From Agelas oroides (Eukaryota; Porifera; Demospongiae; Agelasida; Agelasidae), in NCBI GenBank assembly GCA_949130485.1, contig OX422200.1, positions 4,262,274 to 4,326,273 on the forward strand: 64,000 bases of DNA, read 5' to 3'. Each line of letters starts with the position of its first letter. Position 1 is the first letter of the stretch. A model generated the notes under the pieces. That model had not been told where the DNA came from. It worked only from the letters and a program-made list of their open reading frames with translations, and did not search any database. A program made the translations under genes and the position numbers. This document shows positions 38,101-50,100 of this stretch, piece after piece.

Positions 38101-41100
38101 TCTTACTGGGGCAAGTCTGAGGGAACCCCACACTAACAGGACTGCGTTTAGCATGTGTGTGCGTGTGTTTGCTTGGTTGGTCCAACCACTTACTGTAAAT
38201 TTCAAATGAGCACATTCAAACATTTCATTGAATATCTGCGGCCATGAGTACTTCACTTCAGCTACAGAGAGGTAAAGGGGCTACTGCCAGACTGTAGCAT
38301 TGGCATGAAAGAGACCGAGAGCAAAGGTGATTGAAATTGACTTCTGCCTTCTGTAAGCTACCTGAACTAGACTGTGAAGGCAGATTGCTCAATTAAAGAT
38401 GCCAGAAATTATGCATGATGGTTGAAGTCACTTCATGTAAAGGGTCATTCATGAACAATGCTCATACACGGTGCAAAGATTCAGCTCAGGTTTGTCCCAT
38501 GATGATCAAGCATCTCCCTTGTTTAGAGAAATGTGAGAAAGTTTGTTTGACGGTAAAGTTATGCAGTGGCATAGTTTAGTCTCAGGAGAGCACCCATGGT
38601 CCAGTCACTCGCAACTCAAACAAGCTGAAGTGGGCACTTGCACAAAAAATAAGTGCTTTAATGCCTCTTTACACGCACTTGCCCCCAACTTCTGGATCCA
38701 TAAAGCACCACTGTTGACCCCATGTTCTTGGATTGCTGTGCTAAATGGGTGTATTCACCACTGGTAGATTTGCACAGCAAGACTGGCAGAAAAAAAAACT
38801 GCAAGACGAAAATATAGACGGTGGCAAAGGCACATGCAGAGCTACCGAATGTTGTAGCACCTGAATTGCATCAGAATGGTCACTGTATGCTATGTACATT
38901 AGCTCAGTACCAATACTAACTTCTACCCACTAGTCACCACGATTGCACGTGGTGATCGGTTACATGGAGGACCCCACAAAACTACAGAACTGTCTAAATT
39001 GGGGGATGGGTGCTTGCACAGAGATGCTTGCCTGGACAATACAGTATGTTAATTGAACCAGCAAGGTTTCATACAGCAAAACGTACCTCATTTTCAAGGG
39101 TTTAGAACATGGGAACTCTTGTTCCCAAGTCTTCCCATCATCAAGTTTTTGATCAGTTGCACTATACCAAAATGGACTGAGATGGCCTAGTTCATTTTAT
39201 CCATCAATCTCTACCTAGGTAGACTGAGGAAAGAGAGGTCCCCAACCGAAAAAATGCATTTCACGCAAGCGCTCTTTGTTATGAACAGCAAGCGGTAAGT
39301 TCCTGTTTGAGAAATGTTCAGAACTCCAGCACTTGGACAGACACTGGCAGGAGCTTATCTACACGGTAAAGCGAAGGGAGCATGTAAGCAAAATTCAGAT
39401 ATAATGGCCAATTTCCCAGACACTAAAATTTGATAATACATGTAACAGCCAGTTTTCCAGACAAAGGAATTCAAACATAGCAGCCAATTTCCAGATATGG
39501 AGTAGCTCTCAAATTGAGGCAAAAACAAGAACGAGGCCTTGGTGCTGGTAGCCAGATGCCAGGAAGGGTGTTCAGAAGAAAAACAGGAGAGAGAGATGTG
39601 GTATAGGCAACCACCGGTAAAACTGATCCTGGAGGGGGGAGGGGTGAGGGGGTGGTTTGGAGTTTGGCTCACTGCTTATTGGTTGTCTTGAATTTTGACC
39701 ACACCCACTCCGGGTGTGATGGCATGAGCACAAGTTGAAAAGTACACAACTGGTTTGGTGAATTTTATCCACTTGAATGAGATTGCAGTATACTTGTACA
39801 TCAATACTCATTACTACACCAAACATTGTTATATGGACACACATGTTCAGGGTAAGTGCTCTACTGAGCAGCTCTAGTAGTCGTATTGGTGATTCATTAT
39901 GACTCAACCTATTTCTGTGCAGTAGCAGTCAGCTGTCTTTGCCGCTCAGGTAGCCTTAATATTACATTCCTGACTGCTTGTAGAGTGCCTAGCATCATCA
40001 CCTGCTATATGCAACATTTGTGCACACATCAGGTACTTTCAGCAGATGGTGTCCTTATATGAAGCCAAAATGCAGCTGTACCGCCAGCAAATTGAGGAAC
40101 TGGAGAGCCATCTCTCAGCCCTAGCCAGTGACCATGCAATCTCACCACAGAGTAAGTGTTTGATATGACTGCATGTTAGTACCTATGAAGTGTCACCTGC
40201 AATAGATTGGAGCCTTTTTGACTGGCTGCTTTAGTATACTCAATACCACTATTTGTAGCCATACAATAAGGATACACATCATTACATGCTGGGGGATGGG
40301 GGGGGGGGAGCTGCTGGGGAAAGAGTCACTACACATGTAGATGACAACCTCAGTGAAGCACTTCAACCAAGGCAGAGGAATGGAAGTCACAGATTGCTGG
40401 GCTGCAGTAGCAATCTTCACTGACCTTTGACCTTCAGTCTTAGTATTGCAAGACTGTTACTTAAGTGGTGTTGTTTCACAATTTCCTTGCTTTTGCTCTG
40501 ATGACGACTGAATCATTCACTTTTGGAATCCACACTGCCATGTTGTGTGATTTGTGGAACAATTATCTCTAGTTTTTTTGTCTTTTCTTTCTCTGCAGAT
40601 GTTATTGAGATTCTGCAGCTCCAGTACAAGCCATTCCTCTTGCTAGCGGCACAGCTACAAACCATTCATGAACAGGTCCAGGTAATGTCCAGAAAGAGGT
40701 CCTGGGACAATCAAATAGCTCCAGTAGCATGCTAGTAGGCTCATTGTCAGTCCAAAGTAGCCTCGTCCCCAGGCCACTCCCAGATTTTATCTCGCAGCTG
40801 TGGAGAAAACTCGGGTTTTCTCCACAGCTGCGAGATAAAATCTGGGAGTGGCCTGTGAACGAGGCTAAGTCCAAAGTGTAAGTGCAACTGTCTAAGAAGC
40901 TCTTTAGAATGTGGGTTAAACAATATGTGAAGAGAAGGTTATCTGTTACCAACTTGAGCTCGGAAAATAACTTGCCGATGTTTCGACTGAATGCTCCAGT
41001 CGTCATCAGGGCGAAAGTGAAGAGGTGCAAACAAACGTTGCTATTTATAGCCATGCACTACTGAGGATACACGTCATTGGAGGTCAAAGGTCGGTGAGGA

Positions 41101-44100
41101 TTGCTCCTCCCTCCCTGCCTCCTCATCACAGCAGTCCAGCAACCAGGGACTTCCAGTCCTCCATCTCGGTTGAAGCGCTCCTCTGAGGGTGTCATTTGGA
41201 TGTGCAGGGCCTCCTTCACCAACAGCTCCTTTCCTCTGCCATGGTCTAGCACTGTGGTCTCCTTCCAGTCAATCGGATGGTGATTCTCCCACGCATGCTC
41301 CACTACAGCTGACTTCTCCATCATCCCCCTCTCACAGGCATCTCGGTGTTCCTTCAGTCTCGTCTCCAGTCTCCGTCTGGTCTCCCCGATGTAGACCTGG
41401 CCGCAGCTGCAGGGGATACGATATACCACTTTGGATTGCTTACCAAGAGGTAATGTATCCTTGACCTTGGTCAACATTAAGCGGAGAGTCCGCCCGGACT
41501 TAAAGACTACTCTGATGTTGAACTTCCTGCAAACACGCCTAATGTCCTCACTCATCCCAGCCACATAGGGTATCACCACCAGTGGTCCCCTCTCCTCCTC
41601 CTGTTCCTCATCACGGCTGCTTGTGTCTGTTGTTTCCTGTGTGGGTGGGGCAGAAACATTGCAGATAAAGTTTGCAGGGTAACCATTCTGCTTGAGGACT
41701 CTAGCAAGGTGGTCAACTTCCTTCTGAAGGTTGTCCTGCGTGCTGATGATCTCTCTGGCCCTGTCGTGGAGACATCTCACCACACCTCTCTTCACGTGGG
41801 TCGGATGATGGGACTCGAAGTGGAGATACCGGTCCATGTGCGTGGGCTTCCTGTAGACAGAGATGTCCAGGCTGCCATCCTCTCTCCTCCTGAGTAGCGT
41901 GTTGAGGAACGGGAGTGTCCCGTCTTCTTCCTGCTCCACAGTGAACTTGATGGTCGGCCTGACCCCATTGAGATGGTGTAGGAGTTCTTCGGTTGAGCCC
42001 TTCCTGAGGATGCAGAAAGTGTTATCAACATACCTCTTCCACAGCCTGGGTCTGGTCGGTGCCGTCTCCAGTGCCAGCTCCTCAAAGAACTCCATGTAGA
42101 GGTTGGCCACCACAGCAGAGACCGGGGAGCCCATTGCCGCACCTTCCTTCTGCTCATAGAAGTTTCCTCCATACCTGAAGTAGGTGGACTTCAGGCACAT
42201 CTCCAGTAGCTCTGCAACCCGTTCCGGGGAGAGAATGGTCCTGTCTCCAAGTGTCTCACACGTGGGAACTAGTATGTCTTGCTAGGGGGGATATGAGGGA
42301 TGTGATGTGCTTGGATAGTTGGTAAGTTGGTAAGTTGGTGATCCTATGCACGAAACAATGGGTCTGAGTGGAACATCAGGCTTGTGGATCTTGGGAAGGC
42401 CATAAATCCTAGGGGGTTGGCTTCCTGTGGGTCTCAATCTATTGTACAAGGCACTGGTGATCTCCCCATTCTTCTCTAGTCCCTTACGACTTAGCCTGTT
42501 CTCCTGGGTTGCTGTAGGGTCACCCCTCAGCTTCCCATAGGTGCCCGTCTCCAGCATCTCCTCCATCTTCCGTCATAGTCGCATCTCCTCATCATCACGG
42601 TCGCATTCCCCTTGTCCGCTGGTAGAATCACTTCATCCTCCAATCCCCTGAGCTCCTTCAGCACTGTCCTCTGGTCCTTCGTCAGATTGCTCCTTGGCAC
42701 CTTCGCACGTCTCAGGATCCCACATACCCATCCCTGCAGATCATCAGCATCCTCCAGTGACAATCTCCTAGCTCCACTCTCCACTGCAGCCATGGTGTCT
42801 GTGAGGGGGAGCTTGAAGGGAGCAGGTGCAAAGTTTAGCCCTAGCTTTAACACATCCTCCTGGGCAGGTGTGAGTGTCCGGTCTGTCAGGTTGACCACCC
42901 ATCTCTTGAGACCCTCCGGGTGCAGTTCCCGCTGCCTGGATCGGTGGTTGGCCAGCCTCTCCAGCTTTAGTATCTGCGTCCGTTTGGTCTCGTTGTGAGT
43001 CCTCTCAGCTGCTCGGTAGCTGAGACTCATCACTTTCTGGAAGTCCCTGGTTGCTGGACCGCTGTGATGAGGAGGCAGGGAGGGAGGAGCAATCCTCACC
43101 GACCTTTGACCTCCAATGACGTGTATCCTCAGTAGTGCATGGCTATAAATAGCAACGTTTGTTCGCACCTCTTCACTTTCGCCCTGATGACGACTGCAGC
43201 ATTCAGTCGAAACATCGGCAAGTTATTTTCCAAGCTCAAGTTGGTAACAGATAACCTTCTCTTCATTTATGCAGAAGCCAACTGAGAAGCCACTGAAAAA
43301 AAAACAATATGTTCTAATGCGAAACAATACATATATACAAAGGTCCATGTAAGACAAGTGCTTTAGTGCGTGCCCACAAGTTTCATTCCTTTGTAGCTAC
43401 GTACAACCTCAGTAAACGAAATTAAGATTACAAAACTTTTGGGAGATTGCCTACTGCACAGTAGACCCTCAGGTTATTGGGCTGTTGAGTAGTATGTTTT
43501 GTTGTGCTGGGTTGAAATCTGATCTTGATGTAATCATGATAACCGCAACTATCCCATAACTGTCACTACTCATATATAGTATTTTTCGGTATTGCTTTTG
43601 GTCCCATGGTTTCTCCCCACCTGCTGGATTAGAGTAAGCATAAATTATTGCCATGCACAGCTTTTCTTGTTCCTGTTCTCACCATACCTCACATTACAAA
43701 GGACTGGTAAATGAGCATAAGCCAAAGGAGTGCCTACTTTGAAAAGTTTTTACTCCTCTCCCTCCTGCATCCTTTAAACCCTTCCTCCTGTCCTCTTGTC
43801 CAACCGTCTTGTCCCACCATCCTTTCTCTCCTCCTCCCGCCCTCTTGTCCCACCATCCTATCTCTCCTCCTCCCGCCCTCTTGTCCCACCATCCTATCTC
43901 TCCTCCTCCCGCCCTCTTGTCCCACCATCCTACTTCTCCTCCTCCCACCGTCTTGTCCCACCATCCTATCTCTCCTCCTCCCGCCCTCTTGTCACACCAT
44001 CCTATCTCTCCTCCTCTTGCACTCTTGTCCCACCATCCTATCTCTCCTCCTCCCGCCCTCTTGTCCCACCATCCTATCTCTCCTCCTCCCCGCCCTCTTG

Positions 44101-47100
44101 TCCCACCATCCTATCTCTCCTCCTCCCCGCCCTCTTGTCCCACCATCCTACTTCTCCTCCTCCCGCCCTCTTGTCCCACCATCCTACTTCTCCTCCTCCA
44201 ACCGTCTTGTCCCACCATTCCATTTCTCCTCCTCCTGCCCTCTTGTCCCACCATTCTACCTCTCCTCCTCCCACCCTCTTGTCCCACCATCCTATCTCTC
44301 CTCCTCCCGCCCTCTTGTCCCACCATCCTATCTCTCCTCCTCCCGCCGTCTTGTCCCACCATCCTATCTCTCCTCCTCCCGCCGTGTTGTCCCACCATCC
44401 TATCTCTCCTCCTCCCGCCGTCTTGTCCCACCATCCTACTTCTCCTCCTCCCGCCCTCTTGTCCCACCATTCTACCTCTCCTCCTCCCGCCCTCTTGTCC
44501 CACCATCCTATCTCTCCTCCTCTTGCGCTCTTGTCCCACCATCCTATCTCTCCTCCTCCCGCCCTCTTGTCCCACCATCCTATCTCTCCTCCTCCCGCCC
44601 TCTTGTCCCACCATCCTATCTCTCCTCCTCCCCGCCCTCTTGTCCCACCATCCTATCTCTCCTCCTCCCGCCCTCTTGTCCCACCATCCTATCTCTCCTC
44701 CCCCCGCCCTCTTGTCCCACCATCCTATCTCTCCTCCTCCCGCCCTCTTGTCCCACCATCCTATCTCTCCTCCTCCCCGCCCTCTTGTCCCACCATCCTA
44801 TCTCTCCTCCTCCTGCCCTCTTGTCCCACCATCCTATCTCTCCTCCTCCCCGCCCTCTTGTCCCACCATCCTATCTCTCCTCCTCCCGCCCTCTTGTCCC
44901 ACCATCCTATCTCTCCTCCTCCCCGCCCTCTTGTCCCACCATCCTATCTCTCCTCCTCCCGCCGTCTTGTCCCACCATCCTATCTCTCCTCCTCCCGCCG
45001 TCTTGTCCCACCATCCTATCTCTCCTCCTCCCACCCTCTTGTCCCACCATCCTACTTCTCCTCCTCCAACCGTCTTGTCCCACCATTCCATTTCTCCTCC
45101 TCCTGCCCTCTTGTCCCACCATCCTATCTCTCCTCCTCCTGCCCTCTTGTCCCACCATCCTATCTCTCCTCCTCCCCGCCCTCTTGTCCCACCATCCTAT
45201 CTCTCCTCCTCCCGCCGTCTTGTCCCACCATCCTATCTCTCCTCCTCCCGCCCTCTTGTCCCACCATCCTACTTCTCCTCCTCCCACCCTCTTGTCCCAC
45301 CATCCTACTTCTCCTCCTCCAACCGTCTTGTCCCACCATTCCATTTCTCCTCCTCCTGCCCTCTTGTCCCACCATCCTACCTCTCCTCCTCTTGCGCTCT
45401 TGTCCCACCATCCTATCTCACCTCCTCCCTCCCAGTTCTTGAAAGAGCAGTATTTGAGCTACAGAAAGGTTTTTCTACAAGACTCTACTGATGTGTTTGA
45501 GGAACGAAAGGAGAAAGCAAAGCTAGGTATACACATGTATGTATAAGTAAACTAGACAGATGATTGATCATCGTGGGGTGAGCCTGAGTGAAGTGCCATG
45601 CTGATTCCCACAGCTTAAAAGTACCAAGTAGCACCAAACTTACTAGAAGTAGTTACATGCCCACACTTGGGCATGTAGCAATGACATGTGACCACTACTG
45701 TCTGTAAGTGCACAACCTAGCTACATGGTCTCATTCATTGTTCTTTCCTGGGGTAGCGGTAACAGACTGAATAAGTTGCCATGCAGTCATACATGCTATA
45801 TACACATCAGTAGTGAACTGGCACACTGGCTATTGAACTAGCAGAATTGCATGGCCATTGAACATATAGGCTGTCTTAGTGTCTAGCAGAAGAATCTCAT
45901 GCTACCTTTCAGCAGACCTGCTTATTAGTGACAGCTTGAGAGAACAGCATGGCTTTGCACTAACGCACGTAGCTACTTGCCCTCGTGCATTGTGTTGGGT
46001 TACATCTTTGGTACACATGAGATGGGACGGACACTGTTGGTCAGTCGGATCACGTCTCCTATAGACCATGCTTGCTCAGGCTGGCACCAATCAGATAGTA
46101 CATGCCAAGTCAATATCCAAGAGATCAAATTATGTTGTTTTGTCTTCTGAGAGCAATCGGGTCATGTTATGTCAGTACCCATCAAGTGCCCACCACATAA
46201 CAAGAGTCCACCACATAACAAGAGTCCACCACATAACAAGGTCCACCTTGGTTTTCACTCAAGTTTCTGCACAGAGTTGAGAATGTATTAAGGGCCCACC
46301 TATGCCCAAAGTACCAGTTGCCGACTCAGCAATTTTTGTTACACAAACATTATCTGTGGGTTTAACGTAAATACCATCTTGTAGGCTGTAGCTAAGGTCT
46401 CTCAATGATACATGTCCACGAATCAGTCCCAGGGATACGTTATGTAACCAGATGACTAAGCATGTAGTTCCCAATGTGCATGCTGCACAAACTATGATAT
46501 GTTCCTAGGCCTAGAATCTCCAATCCTTGTCACATGTTCTGTGTTCATAGCTCTTTGAAAAACAGAACTAACTAGAGTTGGCAATCATTGCCATGACCAT
46601 GTCTACCAACTTGAAACTATCTAGCACCCACCCCCCACCATCAGTACTTTCTCATGTCCCAAAACTTGGCCTCATACTCACTCTACAGTGTGTACATGCT
46701 GTTTGGAAACCAATACCATATTTAGACTGCCACACGTTTGTTGATAATCCATATACATGAACATCTGTGCAAAGTTGGATGCCAATTATGTTCCCATAAC
46801 AACGTGAAATAGCCTCACATATATCATGGCGTACGGTAGTACGCCATATGTAGGGATGACCCCGAAAAAAAATGGCGGCCACATTCAAAGTGCACAAATG
46901 ACACGCTCAAAATGTCCGCGTTAGATAAGTCAACGGCCTCCATGAGCCATATCAGACATTATCGAGTGCTTCCATGGGCAACAGGATCGTTAAATTTGCT
47001 GGAAAGCATCGCTAAGCACCTGACAGTCAAGTCGCTAAAAAAGGCAAATCGTCTATCTTCTGACTTCTTCTTCTTCTTCTTCTTTTGCTCACCACGATAG

Positions 47101-50100
47101 CACGACAACGGCTGAAGCTATTACAACGATTCAAACGCGAAAGATCAGCATAAATTACTGGGTCAATTACCCACCACTCATCGTTCTCAAAGAAAGAAGT
47201 CGAATTAATCGGCGATTCTCAGGTAACCCCACGCTTATGCTTGCTGCTATACGCCATTTTGTTAGAATAGAATATTCATAGCGATTACGTCAACAGAAGT
47301 TCAACAGCTACAGCACGTGAAGTTGGCATGCAGCTGCGGTTATTCTACTTCCGTAGAGAACTTGACGATCGGTTGATTCCCAAACGATTGCTACTTTCAT
47401 ACAGCAGTTGACGTACTTGTGCTGGATTTGACAAGGAACGCAGTATGCGTAACGTCCACAAGAAACGGGCGCGGGATAAGCAGAACTATCTGCGAAACAA
47501 AGAAAGCAAAAGGCAAGCGTCCCGTAACAAGTACTGGAAGAACCCGGAAAAACACTCTTACTCTCCAAGGGTTCCTTTACCACAGTTATGCCTTACCTCT
47601 TTATGACCTATGTACCTGCCACCCACCATACACAACCTACACACACCTGCCCACAATGTATAACCAGCTATAGAAACTGTTCCTTGGACAACACACAACA
47701 TACAGTGTTACAACCCTGTCATACAACAGAACAGGTAGACAGTCATGTATATACCACAGTGCCTTAGAACAACCACTCACACACACATGCACATACCCAA
47801 TTAGACAACAGTTACACCCATGATTCCATTGTCAAGTGGATAAGTGCAAACAGCTAACATCCTCCAGAAATCCATCAACATCAACAATAAACTACATAAC
47901 AAGTCATTTCACTTGGGGTGTGGTTACACAACAACAAAAAAAAAACAACAGAAACAAGTCACAAAAAAGTTTGCCAAACGCAAACAAGCACATGTAGGGA
48001 TGAAATCCTCAAAAACCAACCAAACAAGACGGGAACGACACCACAATACTTTTACACCATCCCTACATCTTGTGCCATTTTGCCACTGGTACACAACACA
48101 AAACCCTCTACATTTGTACTTATTAGCCCACACCAACCACAAACAAACATAGTACTTCACTCCATTCAACTATCTCACAAAATAACCCATCCTTCACAAA
48201 GCATTACAAAATTACCACTACTCACTTCACAGCCACCTGTATACAAGACAACCCATATCTATCATGCTAAACAGGCATAAAACTTAACAACATAATGCAC
48301 ATTCCAACATAACACACACACTCACCACTCCTCACTCACTCCACACCTTCTACACACAACTTGGACCATACCTGCTACACTCAGTAGCAACCACCAACAA
48401 CACAACATACTCACTATGCACAACACACCCACGCCACACCCTTCCATCTACAAGACAACCCTCTTCTACACACAACTAAAAAACAAATACAAACACACAG
48501 TTTTGGCAAAATGGCACAAGATGTAGGGATGGTGTAAAAGTATTGTGGTGTCGTTCCCGTCTTGTTTGGTTGGTTTTTGAGGATTTCATCCCTACATGTG
48601 CTTGTTTGCGTTTGGCAAACTTTTTTGTGACTTTACATACTTTCAAACCCATATAAAAGGTGCTTGCCCAGCTGTTTTACATGTTTATCTTGCTACATGC
48701 TTCATCTGTCTGTATGGATAAGACCAACCACCTGACTACATATTCATTTTGTGCATGAGATAGCAGTCCCCATCTCTCAGTCACCACCAGTGCAACTGAT
48801 AAGACCTGGTATTGGCTGAAACACATCCTGCACAGCTGATAACTTTGCATATCATCCAGGCATACCTTTTTATTCAGGGAGATGTTGTTCCTTGATTTTC
48901 ATACATACCCCAGATGCTGAGCACTCCCAGAAAGTGAAAACAGGCCCCCCTCCTTTTTCAGCCATGAGGGGGCAGGCTACAGCTGCTCTCGCTGCATTCA
49001 CCACATCAGGTAGTATGTTTCTCAAGATTTTCAGATATCATATAGATACCGTAAAATCAGGATATTAAGCAGTAGTGCTTATTAGCAGCCAGAATGGGTG
49101 CTAATAATCATGGGGTTCTTGGGGTGCTAATATAATATTCTGGTAGAGTACAGTTATGTGGAAACGGATTACTGTAACGTAACAGTTCTGTATTTTAGGC
49201 CTAATCATATACTTATTTAGTGTCAATACATTTACTCCCATAGAAAGGTGTGCAATTATTTTTGTAATTGGACAGGTAGAAAAGCTTCTGATTGGACAAA
49301 AAATACAAAAGCTACAAAACCCGTGCAAGGTGTAATAGCTCACTGATCTGATTGGTCAGTAGCAATTTGTTGTAAACTATATTAACATAATGTAAACTTG
49401 TAACTTGTAAGTGACAACAATTTGCTGTAAACTATAAAGGCCTTAGAGGTTATTTTCTGCTAATTTCTGTCGAACTTTTATAGGTTTTCTAAGAACCAGA
49501 GATACAGTCAGCAATCGATCGATCGCTGCTAACCCCCGCCCACCAACGTAGTTTTTATTCCATATCAATAGCTTGCTTAGAATCAGAGATAAAAGTTAGC
49601 CACTACATTTGAGAAGCCGAATCAGCAAATTTGTGTCTGTGTACACTGTGACAGGTGCCTTTTGATGTTATGTTGGATGCCTGTTTTTGTATGGGTGCTT
49701 ATAAACAGATGTGGTTGTTGTAATCAAAATGGGTGCATATATTCATGGTGCTTATTTTCCATGGGTGCCTATTATCCCGATTTTACAATAAACACATGCA
49801 GTTCATTATGCACATCTTCAAGCATGCGTGCAACTTTCATGCTTAATTTAAATTTATGGCAATGTTAGATCACATTTTCTACTAGAAGCATGTGGAAAGC
49901 TAAAGAGCCTTGTTATCTTTCTGTCATCTGGTCTACTGTAGCCAGCCAACTTTATGAGCCATGGAGCTGTTCCTATAATGTATCAGACATATGGAACCAT
50001 GCTATTTGTTCTTGAGCAGCATACATACATCCAACTGGCCTCGTTCCCAGGCCACTCACAGATTTTACTTCACATGAAAAACAATTTTTTCCACGGCTGC

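Larger units (their letters stand above)
40927..43300 (-). mobile_element. Penelope-like retroelement with inverted terminal arms, in NUP58 intron 7
   Basis: The element lies antisense to NUP58. Its coding part (41058-43168, minus strand) has a Penelope-like reverse transcriptase followed by a GIY-YIG endonuclease. Both ends carry about 200-bp arms in inverted orientation: 40931-41120 and about 43060-43266. The two arms share the sequence from GAGAAGGTTATCTG inward to the GATGAGGAGGCAGGGAGG block. Inverted as well as direct terminal repeats are known for Penelope-like elements. The end after 43266 (gcagaagccaactgag) is shared with a solo copy at 62429-62462. The element is inactive: see the pseudogene entry. 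Confidence 0.8.

Noticed and set aside
43711-45546. Three overlapping plus-strand frames of 548-611 codons, rich in Ser/Pro/Leu
   Set aside because: They are produced by the 36/37-bp minisatellite, which stays open in all three frames; only the NUP58 exon at 45436-45526 is real coding sequence here.
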